From: a virus
Virus record (IMG/VR): IMGVR_UViG_3300027763_000278
Coordinates: 1 to 21,004 of that record
DNA: 21,004 nucleotides
Reading direction: 5' to 3' (one strand)
The position numbers and the translations under genes are program-made. How positions within the stretch are numbered: position 1 is the stretch's first letter; each line of letters begins with the position of its first letter. The notes beneath the pieces were generated by a model. It ran no database searches. It had not been told where the DNA came from and worked only from the letters and a program-made list of their open reading frames with translations. Below are positions 12,781 to 19,231 of the stretch, one piece after another.

Positions 12781-12809
12781 TTGTCTATTAGGGTTTATCC
12801 TAATATAAA
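12781..12809 (+). promoter_or_regulatory. Putative promoter of the recombination module, with operator
   Basis: TTGTCT (12781-12786), 17 bases, then TATAAA (12804-12809). The spacer is almost filled by the palindrome TAGGGTTTATCCTAA (12789-12803, copy 4 of 4), the layout of a repressor-blocked promoter. Transcription would start near 12816. The leader then carries a small GTGGG/CCCAC hairpin (12839-12858) before the AGGAG site of the first gene. Confidence 0.6.
12789..12803. promoter_or_regulatory. Operator-like palindrome TAGGGTTTATCCTAA (copy 4 of 4)
   Basis: It lies between the -35 and -10 elements of the plus-strand promoter in the divergent gap between the HTH-gene unit and the recombination genes, so a bound protein would be expected to block RNA polymerase there. 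Confidence 0.55.
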
Positions 12810-12875
12810 AAAATAAAAAGGTGTGGCACATTATCGATGTGGGCAAACAGTAACCCACGCTTAACAGGAGTAAAT

Positions 12876-13076
12876 ATGCCGATTCTTAATGGAAAAAAGG
12901 TCATTGACCTAGAAGTAGATGGAGTAGATAGCAGAGACTTTCCAGACTTCTCTGATGCCTACTTTTCAAGTGGATGTTATGAAGATGGAACACCATTGAC
13001 AGACGATGAGTTGAACAAACTTACTGATCTGGCTGGTGATGTTGTGTGGGAAATGGCTTTCGATAGTCTCACATGA
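12876..13076 (+). CDS. Hypothetical acidic protein, first gene of recombination module
   Basis: A 66-residue acidic protein starting MPILNGKKVIDLEVDGVDSR, with an Asp-rich middle (DFPDFSDAYF) and a C-terminal helix (LNKLTDLAGDVVWEMAF). The ATG is chosen because AACAGGAG lies at the right distance; an in-frame ATG 13 codons earlier has no ribosome site. Its stop overlaps the next ATG. No named family recognised; small proteins of this look often precede phage recombination genes. Confidence 0.7.
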   Translation: MPILNGKKVIDLEVDGVDSRDFPDFSDAYFSSGCYEDGTPLTDDELNKLTDLAGDVVWEMAFDSLT

Positions 13077-13261
13077 AAACACTATTCCAAACCTATGTGT
13101 CAGAGTTCTCAGACATACACTACTGCCCCTATTGTTTGACAATCAAAGGGGATAAAATAGTTTGCTGCCAAGAAGCAGACTTTATCGAGTTTAAGGATTT
13201 GTATCCTGAACAACAAAAAGAGATTATTCAACAAGAGTTAAACGAAAATCAAAGGAGTTAA
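13073..13261 (+). CDS. Small Cys-rich hypothetical protein
   Basis: A 62-residue protein with CPYC (18-21) and a CC pair (31-32), spacing that could form a zinc knuckle, then the helical DLYPEQQKEIIQQELNE. It is coupled to the previous gene by ATGA and followed one base later by the annealing protein gene. A metal-binding accessory to recombination is possible; no family is recognised. Confidence 0.65.
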   Translation: MKTLFQTYVSEFSDIHYCPYCLTIKGDKIVCCQEADFIEFKDLYPEQQKEIIQQELNENQRS

Positions 13262-13262
13262 T

Positions 13263-13871
13263 ATGTCAATAGAAGCGTTACTGAAAAAAGATGTTAATTC
13301 TCATACAGAGAAGAAAAACAACCTGACTTACCTATCATGGGCTTGGGCATGGGCAGAAGCTCTCAAAGCTGATCCTACCGCTACCTACAAAGTAGAGATG
13401 TTTGGCGACAAGTGTTTTATGGATATCAATGGTACGGCAATGGTGTTCGTTACTGCTATCATGTTTGGCAAACCAATGACCTGTCAATTGCCTGTGATGG
13501 ACTACAGAAACAAGGCCATTCCCACTCCCGATGCGTTTGCGGTAAACACTGCCATTATGAGGTGCATGACAAAGGCTTTGAGTCTGCATGGCTTGGGTCT
13601 ATATATCTATGCGGGTGAAGACTTACCTGAAGAGGGCAGATCAGTAGTGATTACACCTACTCAAGGCGCACAAGATAATATTCCTCTAGAGGAATTACAG
13701 TACTTGCAAGAGATGGCAGTTGAATTGATTGCTACCTGTGAGCAAGGTGACCCCAAGGCAGCTTGGGATAAGTTGGAAGGAGAGAACCTTGATGCAGAAC
13801 AAAAGATTGCATTGTGGACACTCCTACCCAGTAAAGTAAGAAGTGCGTTAAAGAAAGCAAAGGAAATGTGA
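13263..13871 (+). CDS. Single-strand annealing protein, Sak3/DUF1071 type
   Basis: A 202-residue recombinase mediator that would anneal complementary single strands during phage recombination and replication. The DUF1071 (Sak3) signature is clear: LTYLSWAWAWAEALK (21-35), QLPVMDYRNKAIPTPDAF (75-92), the helical IMRCMTKALSLHGLGLYIYAGEDLPEEG (98-125). The C-terminal 60 residues are helical and acidic, presumably for partner binding. AAGGAG lies just before the ATG. It is followed at once by a small gene with an SSB-like tail, a natural partner. No exonuclease gene is adjacent. Length is near the family norm, so it appears intact. Confidence 0.88.
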   Translation: MSIEALLKKDVNSHTEKKNNLTYLSWAWAWAEALKADPTATYKVEMFGDKCFMDINGTAMVFVTAIMFGKPMTCQLPVMDYRNKAIPTPDAFAVNTAIMRCMTKALSLHGLGLYIYAGEDLPEEGRSVVITPTQGAQDNIPLEELQYLQEMAVELIATCEQGDPKAAWDKLEGENLDAEQKIALWTLLPSKVRSALKKAKEM

Positions 13872-14107
13872 TGGAAAAGAAAGATAATTCAGGCGTTTTG
13901 TTCAAGAACGACAAAAAAGAGTCAGAGAAACATCCTGATTACAAAGGAAATATTACAGTAGGCGGTCAGGATTACTGGCTATCTGCATGGATTAAAGAGG
14001 GCAAATCAGGTAAGTTCATGGGTCTAGCAGTATCACCCAAAGAAGACTATCAGCCCAAACAAGCCCCTAAGAAGGCAAGTTTTGAAGACGAAGACCTGCC
14101 GTTTTGA
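13871..14107 (+). CDS. Small protein with SSB-like acidic C-terminal tail
   Basis: A 78-residue protein. The body (GVLFKNDKKESEKHPDYKGN, then ITVGGQDYWLSAWIKEG and GKFMGLAVSPKE) resembles the DUF736-like beta-fold proteins found in phages and plasmids. A flexible Lys/Pro/Gln linker then leads to FEDEDLPF, very like the DDDIPF tip that bacterial SSB uses to recruit repair and replication proteins. A role in binding single-stranded DNA next to the Sak3-type protein is inferred from the tail and the context. Its ATG overlaps the previous stop by one base (TGATG). Confidence 0.65.
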   Translation: MEKKDNSGVLFKNDKKESEKHPDYKGNITVGGQDYWLSAWIKEGKSGKFMGLAVSPKEDYQPKQAPKKASFEDEDLPF

Positions 14108-14121
14108 GTTAATATAAACCC

Positions 14122-14177
14122 GAGGGGAGAGCTGTGCAAAGGATTTTCCTAGCTTGCAGACGAGCAGTTTTCCCCTC
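14122..14177 (+). other. Large imperfect hairpin in the gap before the winged-helix gene
   Basis: Arms 14122-14134 and 14165-14177 pair over 13 positions including two G-T wobbles (GAGGGGA...TCCCCTC outermost). Within lie TGCAA/TTGCA (14135-14139 with 14154-14158) and AGGA/TCCT (14140-14143 with 14147-14150). There is no T-run after it, so it is not a typical terminator. It fills most of the 89-base gap and ends just before the next ribosome site, so it may be a regulatory RNA structure, an RNase site, or a DNA hairpin. Confidence 0.6.
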
Positions 14178-14196
14178 ACCCAATAGGAGTGAATAA

Positions 14197-14526
14197 ATGA
14201 GTGATATTTTTGGAAGCATGAAAGAATCAATGGAAAGATTCTTTGGTACGCCAGCGTTTAAACTGGCTAGAAGAGAAGACCCTACAACAAGCCATCAGGC
14301 GGCTCAAGCAGTTGATACCACCAAGCTAGAAACTCTTGTCTACGAGGCTATAAAGGGCTTTCCTGACGGGTGTATCTCAGATGAGATACTAGAGATGTAT
14401 CCAAATTACCCATATTCCTCAATAACAGCAAGGTATCGTGCTTTGTTAGACAAGGATTTAATTGAAGTAACGGGTGTCAAACGTGGCAAATTTGGCAGAA
14501 ATCAACGAGTGATGAAAGCGAAATAA
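14197..14526 (+). CDS. Winged-helix DNA-binding protein
   Basis: A 109-residue protein. After a short N-terminal helix comes the phage motif ARREDPTTSHQAAQAV (24-39), then a winged helix-turn-helix of MarR-like type (ETLVYEAIKGFPDGCISDEI, SSITARYRALLDKDLIEV, and a basic wing GVKRGKFGRNQRV). It probably regulates phage genes or helps replication. Translation starts at an ATG behind CAATAGGAGT, after the hairpin element. Its stop overlaps the next gene's ATG by one base. Confidence 0.7.
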   Translation: MSDIFGSMKESMERFFGTPAFKLARREDPTTSHQAAQAVDTTKLETLVYEAIKGFPDGCISDEILEMYPNYPYSSITARYRALLDKDLIEVTGVKRGKFGRNQRVMKAK

Positions 14527-14708
14527 TGTTAGAAAAACCACCTTATTCAAAGATCAGTTATCCATCTACACCAAACAAAGAATTTAAATGGTCTACAGGA
14601 TCAGATGTCCAGGCAATCTGGAAGAAGTATGGATGGACTCCACCAAGTGAGAAGATGCTTCCACCACCGCCAGAGAAAGATATTCAACCTTTAAGGAGAG
14701 TGAGATGA
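14526..14708 (+). CDS. Small Pro-rich hypothetical protein
   Basis: A 60-residue basic, Pro-rich protein (FKWSTGSDVQAIWKKYGWTP, 20-39, then PPSEKMLPPPPEKD). The FKWSTGSDVQ..W..YGW pattern is familiar from phage genomes but has no assigned role. It is linked by one-base overlap to the winged-helix gene and by ATGA to the MazG-like gene, so it belongs to this operon. Confidence 0.6.
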   Translation: MLEKPPYSKISYPSTPNKEFKWSTGSDVQAIWKKYGWTPPSEKMLPPPPEKDIQPLRRVR

Positions 14709-15010
14709 GTTATGCAGCAATTGAAATAAAGATTTTGCAATGGTCTGAAGCCCGTAAAATCATTCCTAATAGCAACCCAGAGTCTCAGCTACTCAAGGCA
14801 GTATCTGAGATGGGAGAACTCGCAGATGCCACAATTAAAAAAGACAAAGAAGCTATTGTTGATTCTGTTGGTGATGTCATGGTCTGTCTTATTAACTACT
14901 GCGCTCTTCAAGACATCAATCTGGTAGACTGTATGGAAATAGCATACGATCAGATCAAGAATCGTAGGGGTACTCTTTTGCCCAATGGAGTCTTCCAGAA
15001 GGACACTTGA
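14705..15010 (+). CDS. MazG-like nucleotide pyrophosphohydrolase
   Basis: A 101-residue all-helical protein. MazG-type enzymes hydrolyse nucleoside triphosphates, or in phages perhaps (p)ppGpp-like signals, to the monophosphate. The metal-binding pattern is visible as E35-x2-E38 in SEMGELAD and D53-x3-D57 in VDSVGDVMVC. The C-terminus RRGTLLPNGVFQKD is typical of phage members. It could clean the nucleotide pool or lift stringent control. AGGAG precedes the ATG, which overlaps the previous stop. Confidence 0.78.
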   Translation: MSYAAIEIKILQWSEARKIIPNSNPESQLLKAVSEMGELADATIKKDKEAIVDSVGDVMVCLINYCALQDINLVDCMEIAYDQIKNRRGTLLPNGVFQKDT

Positions 15011-15072
15011 GTGTCATAAATCAAATTTACTATGTAATTGCAACAATCGGTTGCGTCAGGAGAACATCATGA
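15007..15072 (+). CDS. Possible 21-residue hydrophobic peptide gene
   Basis: A TTG-started frame, with a hydrophobic core INQIYYVIATIGCV, that overlaps the MazG-like stop (TTGA) and whose own TGA overlaps the next ATG. The double coupling fits the genome's habit, but the TTG start and tiny size make this uncertain; it may only be a spacer. Confidence 0.3.
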   Translation: MSVINQIYYVIATIGCVRRTS

Positions 15073-15284
15073 AATTTGAAATGGAATTTGGTTGGGTAGG
15101 TAGTGAGAAAATTATTATTGAAACTCACGACTTTGAGAAGATTCAAGTCATTCAAGAATTTATCCAGTTCCAAGAGGAAAATGGATGGGAAATTGAATAT
15201 GAAGCTATTGACGAACTTGAAGATGAGTTTGAAGAAGACGCAGCAGAAGAAGTAATTGTTGCTGGTTTAGACGATAGCGAATAA
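15069..15284 (+). CDS. Small very acidic protein
   Basis: A 71-residue protein with a strongly acidic second half (IDELEDEFEEDAAEEV). The first half looks beta-stranded then helical (MKFEMEFGWVGSEKIIIETH). The ATG is chosen because AGGAG lies eight bases upstream. Such acidity recalls phage DNA-mimic proteins (for example Ocr, anti-restriction), but there is no sequence match I can claim. It ends one base before the stop of the convergent minus-strand operon. Confidence 0.65.
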   Translation: MKFEMEFGWVGSEKIIIETHDFEKIQVIQEFIQFQEENGWEIEYEAIDELEDEFEEDAAEEVIVAGLDDSE

Positions 15285-15285
15285 A

Positions 15286-15429
15286 TTACTTTGCCAACAG
15301 ATAAAGCCCCACATTGCTAAAGGCGTACCCTGCGTACACAATAGCCATGTGTGGGTTATCTTTCAAGAGCTGCTCACCAGCAATATAAGCGTAGATAGCC
15401 CCCGTCAGAATGATTAGCCAGGCACTCAT
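15286..15429 (-). CDS. Small two-segment membrane protein (47 aa)
   Basis: A 47-residue frame with two hydrophobic segments (AWLIILTGAIYAYIAG and MAIVYAGYAFSNVGLYLLA) joined by a short polar loop (EQLLKDNPH). Its ATG overlaps the phosphoesterase stop (TGATG). This pattern is familiar as a small phage membrane protein. A hairpin of two membrane helices could be a holin-like or antiholin-like protein, or unrelated to lysis. It is the last gene of the late minus-strand block. Confidence 0.65.
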   Translation of the reverse strand: MSAWLIILTGAIYAYIAGEQLLKDNPHMAIVYAGYAFSNVGLYLLAK

Positions 15430-16415
15430 CAGAACGCCCCTACATCAATTACTTGGCCTCTAAAATCAATCAAGCCCTCATCAAATTTACTTGCCAACTG
15501 AGGCCATAACATCTTGCCATTGTGGAAGTTAAGCACCGCAAAACCTGACCTGTGATTGCTTGGGTTTAATTCAGCATAAGTAAATTGTGGACCATCAGTT
15601 TCAGCCAATGTTCCTGTATCTACTCCATAGCGAACCCCGTTATAGTCGCTGAATGGTGTGACTTTTAATGAATGCAGATGCCCCGTCACGACCGATTTTC
15701 CCGATTGGACAGTATTGTTGTGTGTAGCATGGATTCCACCTTTATATCGGTGCTTGATAATGACATCCTCAGTAGGCCACACCGCCCAACAGAAGTCCCA
15801 ATTTGGGATATGGTCTGTTAGTTTAAACCCTTGAACATCTTTAAATTGTGGTGCGTGTTGCGCTAATCTATTGCCAAAGCGAATATCGTGATTTCCCCAT
15901 GTAAACAGGAGCTTTACATTGTGTCTCGCAGCTTTAGCGGCTTCCTCAATTTCGCCTAATGCACCTTGACAGGCTTTTAGTTCTTGAATGACAGAAGTCT
16001 GGGGTTGATCAGTTACATCATGCCTTGATATAGACGCTCCATCAAAAGCATCCCCGTTACATATCACCGCCTTTGGTTTAAGCTCTTGGATGGCCCATAG
16101 AAGCCCTTTGAACGCTGTTGTGCGTTGGCCAGGTATGAAGTGCGCATCTGAGAACACCAGTATGTTTCCATCTAATATTCCAAGTTCTATTTGCTTTAAA
16201 GGAGAAAATGACTTGGGTTTGTTTTTGTTATAAAAATCACCTCGATGGTCTTTTGAATTGAGGGTCATGTTATAGGTTTTTTCAATCCACCTTCTACGCA
16301 AATGAACTGCTCTGGTGTTGATCCCAAGATGTTGACCTATTTTTGTAGCAGATTGAAGTTGACCCCATAGTTGGATAAACTCCATGTCGGTACAGGTTTC
16401 ATTATGTGCGCCCAT
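15429..16415 (-). CDS. Calcineurin-like metallophosphoesterase with N-terminal HTH
   Basis: A 328-residue protein. The N-terminal 20-45 region (SATKIGQHLGINTRAVHLRR) is a helix-turn-helix-like segment. The phosphoesterase core shows all metal-binding blocks: FSDAHF (D90, H92), NGDAFD (D122, D125), WGNHD (174-178), HATH (229-232), and GHLHS (245-249). It would hydrolyse phosphodiesters or monophosphates with two metal ions. The HTH fusion suggests action on DNA, perhaps end trimming during packaging or nucleotide turnover; the substrate is unknown. AAGGA lies six bases before the chosen ATG. It overlaps the SprT-like gene by 14 bases. Confidence 0.85.
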   Translation of the reverse strand: MGAHNETCTDMEFIQLWGQLQSATKIGQHLGINTRAVHLRRRWIEKTYNMTLNSKDHRGDFYNKNKPKSFSPLKQIELGILDGNILVFSDAHFIPGQRTTAFKGLLWAIQELKPKAVICNGDAFDGASISRHDVTDQPQTSVIQELKACQGALGEIEEAAKAARHNVKLLFTWGNHDIRFGNRLAQHAPQFKDVQGFKLTDHIPNWDFCWAVWPTEDVIIKHRYKGGIHATHNNTVQSGKSVVTGHLHSLKVTPFSDYNGVRYGVDTGTLAETDGPQFTYAELNPSNHRSGFAVLNFHNGKMLWPQLASKFDEGLIDFRGQVIDVGAF

Positions 16416-16776
16416 TGGAATCCTTAGAAAGTAACTTTTCTAAAAGGTTAATGACTCTATGCTCTTGCATTTCCACTTCATCTTGAGATGATTTAGGGTC
16501 TTGCGCTACAGTCATTAAATCGTGCAGAAACACATGAAGCAACTCATGTAAAGCAGTCTGATCTAGAGACTCAGGCGTGATCTTCTCAGCACCAAAATCA
16601 CCTAGTCTGTAAGTAGCCAATCGAGCAGAAGCATTAAACTCAACAGAAGCCATAGCAGCTTTAGCTGGTTTACTTCCTTTCTCAATTCTCCAATCACCCA
16701 GACTAAGAATTTGCTGCCACTTTCTGACACTTTGTGCGAAAAGTTTTGCATCTTCTGGTGTAGGAATGTTAGGCAT
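16402..16776 (-). CDS. SprT-like zinc metallopeptidase-fold protein
   Basis: A 124-residue protein with the zinc motif HELLH (77-81) in LDQTALHELLHVFLHDLM and a downstream EHRVINLLEKLL (105-116) that could supply the third ligand. Compact HExxH proteins of this type are common in phages and are related to the SprT/Spartan family, though a target has not been shown. Position between phosphoesterase and endolysin genes suggests a late role. It may be an inactive fold, since the short C-terminus lacks a clear zinc ribbon. Confidence 0.75.
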   Translation of the reverse strand: MPNIPTPEDAKLFAQSVRKWQQILSLGDWRIEKGSKPAKAAMASVEFNASARLATYRLGDFGAEKITPESLDQTALHELLHVFLHDLMTVAQDPKSSQDEVEMQEHRVINLLEKLLSKDSNGRT

Positions 16777-16811
16777 TTCAACACCTTATACAGTATTTAT
16801 GACAATTTAAT

Positions 16812-17408
16812 TTAAGAAGCTAACACAAGTAAGGCGTGATCTATGTGCTTTATGCGGTCTTCTATCCCTATAAAACCGCCATTTATCTTCTTTGTTAAAG
16901 TTTTGTAATCTTTGGAATCAGCGTATTGATTCAGTTTGTGGGTGTCCCAGAACCATCCCGCAGTCAGGGCAGCATACATGGGAGTCGCCACCAACTCAGG
17001 TTGCATTACAAAATCCACCCCTAGAGTCTGACCTGCATGGAAATAGTTTGCATGGCCTGTCAATTGAATACATCCTCGGCCTCGAAAACGATACCCATCA
17101 CCAGAAGCCTCATCCCTGTTGCCCATGCGATTTGAGTAAACAGTATTGGCAATCAACTTAGGATTACGAGCGCACATCTGAGCCTTGGCAGCATCAAACC
17201 TTTTAGGCCATAACTTCTGCAAAGCCTCGGCACGATAGTTCAAATTCTCTTCAAGGATTCTGAAGTTTCCACATTCATGCCCACATTGACCAATGAAAGC
17301 CGCTTTTCTTAGTGGATTCATAATGTCAAAACGCTCAAAAGTGGCATTCAGGGCATCTACCCACTCCGCACCAATGTGAAGTTGTTTAAGTTGTTCAGCG
17401 TTTATCAT
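16812..17408 (-). CDS. Endolysin, GH19 chitinase-like muramidase
   Basis: A 198-residue peptidoglycan-cutting lysis enzyme of glycoside hydrolase family 19. Visible features are FIGQCGHECGNF (38-49), with E45 the likely catalytic acid, EENLNYRAEALQKLWPKRF (53-71), SNRMGNRDEASGDGYRFRGR (92-111), and GCIQLTGHANY. No signal peptide is present, so release by a holin is expected. There is no separate cell-wall binding domain, as usual for Gram-negative phages. It overlaps the Rz end and is followed by a short gap. Length is typical, so it appears intact. Confidence 0.93.
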   Translation of the reverse strand: MINAEQLKQLHIGAEWVDALNATFERFDIMNPLRKAAFIGQCGHECGNFRILEENLNYRAEALQKLWPKRFDAAKAQMCARNPKLIANTVYSNRMGNRDEASGDGYRFRGRGCIQLTGHANYFHAGQTLGVDFVMQPELVATPMYAALTAGWFWDTHKLNQYADSKDYKTLTKKINGGFIGIEDRIKHIDHALLVLAS

Positions 17409-17892
17409 TCAACAGGTCTCTCATCTGGTTATACGAGTCTACGCAAGCGTTCAAAGCGACAGTATTCTTATCCCCTTGGGCAACTATTTCTGCGATGGCA
17501 TCGATGGTTGCTCTTTCGGCATCAGAAGGTTCATTAGTCGGTCTGTCAGATTGGCTGGTTGCTTTTGAATCTGCGCTGGCAAAGGCGGTATTTGAGGCGG
17601 TTTGTAAGTTACTTGGGGGGCAGAGGCGCAACTTGCCAGCACGATTGGCAACAGCAAGAGCAGTAGTTTTTTTGTTGATAGCATCATTGGCTTCCTGTAG
17701 TTTGGCAGATTGTTGAGAAAGTTTTTCAGTCATGTTTTGCTCGATCTGACGAGCCTCATCATTCTTTTTGGCAATGGCAATCTTCATGTCACCATCACGC
17801 TCTAGCCATCCATAGTGGTGTCCTACTTGGTATGTACCAAAGAGAGATACCAAAACACCCACGATTAACCAAGGTAAAGGTATAGGAAACAT
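17395..17892 (-). CDS. Rz: Inner-membrane spanin (Rz-like)
   Basis: A 165-residue protein with an N-terminal membrane segment (WLIVGVLVSLFGTYQVGHHY, 8-27) and a periplasmic coiled-coil region (IEQNMTEKLSQQSAKLQEAN). It has a Ser/Ala/Thr-rich middle and a C-terminal helix. This is the i-spanin layout; with the outer lipoprotein it fuses inner and outer membranes at the end of lysis. The o-spanin gene is entirely nested in its sequence in another frame, a known arrangement. It starts at a TAATG junction with the holin-like gene. Confidence 0.85.
   Translation of the reverse strand: MFPIPLPWLIVGVLVSLFGTYQVGHHYGWLERDGDMKIAIAKKNDEARQIEQNMTEKLSQQSAKLQEANDAINKKTTALAVANRAGKLRLCPPSNLQTASNTAFASADSKATSQSDRPTNEPSDAERATIDAIAEIVAQGDKNTVALNACVDSYNQMRDLLNDKR
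17484..17687 (-). CDS. Rz1: Outer-membrane spanin lipoprotein (Rz1-like), nested in Rz
   Basis: A 67-residue lipoprotein. The signal peptide KKLLLLLLPIVLASC ends in lipobox LASC (Cys near residue 20); the mature part is Pro-rich (YKPPQIPPLPAQIQKQP), as in Rz1. It lies wholly inside the Rz-like gene, shifted by one base, with AGGAAG before its ATG. The signal sequence points to the outer membrane of a Gram-negative host. The two genes should be made together in a fixed ratio. Confidence 0.88.
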   Translation of the reverse strand: MMLSTKKLLLLLLPIVLASCASAPQVTYKPPQIPPLPAQIQKQPANLTDRLMNLLMPKEQPSMPSQK

Positions 17893-18410
17893 TATTCAGC
17901 CTCTTTTCTTGCTTGAGCCAGTTCTTCACGCTCTTGGTCATCTTCTAAGTGATCTGGAGGGGTTGTCGGAGGAGGGCCAGGTGTCCAAGATTCATCCAAC
18001 TCAGGGTTCTTCCAAACAGCCATTGCACCAAAAGGTTGACTAGGCAAACCATACGCAGATTGCGGAGGGGCATAGGACGAGTTAAAACCGCCCATAGAGC
18101 CTCCATAACCCATTGGTTGACACATTGGTTGCATTGGAGGGTTAAACGCCCTAGAAGCACTAGACATAGCCCGTTTGCCAATAACACCACCGATACCGCC
18201 CACGATCAGCAGAACAATGTCGTTCAGCATCTTGGTATAGGCTTGGTCAATTGGGGCCATGCTCTTGATTGGCTGAGTGACAAAAGTCACAGAATAGAGC
18301 AAAGCAGCAACAATAAACATGAGGATAAGTGTGACTGCAATCACAACAAACCCCCAAATTCTTACCTCAATTTCTTCAGTTGTTAACTTTGGTTTCTGGT
18401 TGGACATCAT
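17892..18410 (-). CDS. Putative holin-like two-helix membrane protein
   Basis: A 173-residue protein. A polar N-terminus (SNQKPKLTTEEIEVR) is followed by a long hydrophobic segment (IWGFVVIAVTLILMFIVAAL), a loop, then a second segment (MLNDIVLLIVGGIGGVIGKR). The last 90 residues are Pro/Gly/Met-rich and polar, then acidic. Two membrane helices with a soluble tail, located directly before the spanins and endolysin, suit a holin that opens the inner membrane; this is inference, and the long tail is unusual. The ATG at 18410 has GGAG ten bases upstream. A frame extension upstream to 18548 has no ribosome site and overlaps the lipoprotein gene. Confidence 0.6.
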   Translation of the reverse strand: MMSNQKPKLTTEEIEVRIWGFVVIAVTLILMFIVAALLYSVTFVTQPIKSMAPIDQAYTKMLNDIVLLIVGGIGGVIGKRAMSSASRAFNPPMQPMCQPMGYGGSMGGFNSSYAPPQSAYGLPSQPFGAMAVWKNPELDESWTPGPPPTTPPDHLEDDQEREELAQARKEAE

Positions 18411-18585
18411 TGATTTTTTTCTCCAAGATTGGGGCAACCAAGTACTCAGGGCAAGTCTGAGTGAATTGGCATCTAGGTTTCTGACATTGTTCAGCATGGA
18501 AATTATCAGGGTTTTGGCAAAAATATCGATATTTCTCATCACAACCATGTAGCATAAAAGCTACAAATACAAGTAAGTACTTCAT
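18376..18585 (-). CDS. Small Cys-rich phage lipoprotein
   Basis: A 69-residue protein with a short signal peptide (MKYLLVFVAFMLHGC) ending in a lipobox-like MLHGC, then a Cys-rich stretch (KYRYFCQNPDNFHAEQCQKP, followed by RCQFTQTC). I recall similar small lipoproteins in lysis regions of related phages, with this Cys pattern. It might be a superinfection or lysis accessory in the outer membrane; the role is unproven. It overlaps the start of the holin-like gene by about 35 bases, and its own ATG overlaps the preceding stop. Confidence 0.7.
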   Translation of the reverse strand: MKYLLVFVAFMLHGCDEKYRYFCQNPDNFHAEQCQKPRCQFTQTCPEYLVAPILEKKINDVQPETKVNN

Positions 18586-18737
18586 TTACCAAGACCAACC
18601 TTTCCAAGTAGAAGATTGACAATTCTGTCAGACAGATCATCAGGTAAGAACTTCAGAAAACCCAAGAAATACAAAGCCACTAATCCGTAAACGAATATCT
18701 TGAGGCACAAGTCAAAGGTCTTTTGATACTCATTCAC
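18582..18737 (-). CDS. Small membrane protein (51 aa, GTG start)
   Basis: The frame opens at a GTG that overlaps the previous stop (GTGA) and its TGA overlaps the lipoprotein ATG (ATGA). It has a charged N-terminus (MNEYQKTFDLC), a hydrophobic segment (IFVYGLVALYFLGFL) and a polar helical end. This double coupling and the single membrane helix support a real gene that length filters would miss. Function unknown. Confidence 0.6.
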   Translation of the reverse strand: MNEYQKTFDLCLKIFVYGLVALYFLGFLKFLPDDLSDRIVNLLLGKVGLGK

Positions 18738-19231
18738 CGACCACACCTTCTTGTTGCTTCACAGAATGTCATCAACTCATTGACACCAACAAAGACTAGA
18801 AACAAAACAAAGCATATTCCACCGATTGCCAAGCCAATCTCTAGTTGTTCTTGTTCTTTCTGTTTGGCGGCTTTCTCTGCTTTCTTCAATGCACTTATCT
18901 CTTTGGCATCTGCCAAGTCCATCTCTGCTTGACGGGCTTTAATCTTCTGCCAAACGTCAATCTTTCCTGTCTGCATGAAGAGCATCTTTAACTCTTCCTC
19001 AAATGCTCTGGCTTGTTCTAAAGCCATTTCAATCTGCAAAGCCGTACCCATGTTTGAGCCTTTGCCAGACTGTTTGGCCTGAAGCATGGCTTTTGTAGCT
19101 ACAGACTTAGCGTCAAATAGCTTACCAATCATGGGCGCAAGTGAGCCTAAGTCATTGGCAACATTGGCTGCCTTCTTGACCATGCTGATTGCTGACTGTA
19201 TGCCAGCTAGAGCCGTTATCGGATCAATCAT
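18734..19231 (-). CDS. Hypothetical membrane-anchored phage protein
   Basis: A 165-residue protein. The N-terminal region (MIDPITALAGIQSAISMVKK) is helical, the middle is a charged helical segment with likely coiled coil (KARQAEMDLADAKEISALKK), and a hydrophobic segment (IGLAIGGICFVLFLVFVGVN) lies near the C-terminus, with a short Cys/Arg tail. I recall similar proteins beside lysis and internal virion genes of podovirus-like phages. It may be a virion or membrane-associated late protein. Start and stop overlap both neighbours (ATGA and GTGA). Confidence 0.7.
   Translation of the reverse strand: MIDPITALAGIQSAISMVKKAANVANDLGSLAPMIGKLFDAKSVATKAMLQAKQSGKGSNMGTALQIEMALEQARAFEEELKMLFMQTGKIDVWQKIKARQAEMDLADAKEISALKKAEKAAKQKEQEQLEIGLAIGGICFVLFLVFVGVNELMTFCEATRRCGR

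Noticed and set aside
12599-12808. A 69-codon plus-strand frame across the divergent control region
   Set aside because: It is antisense to the coupled 59-codon gene and runs over the promoter and palindrome, without a ribosome site.
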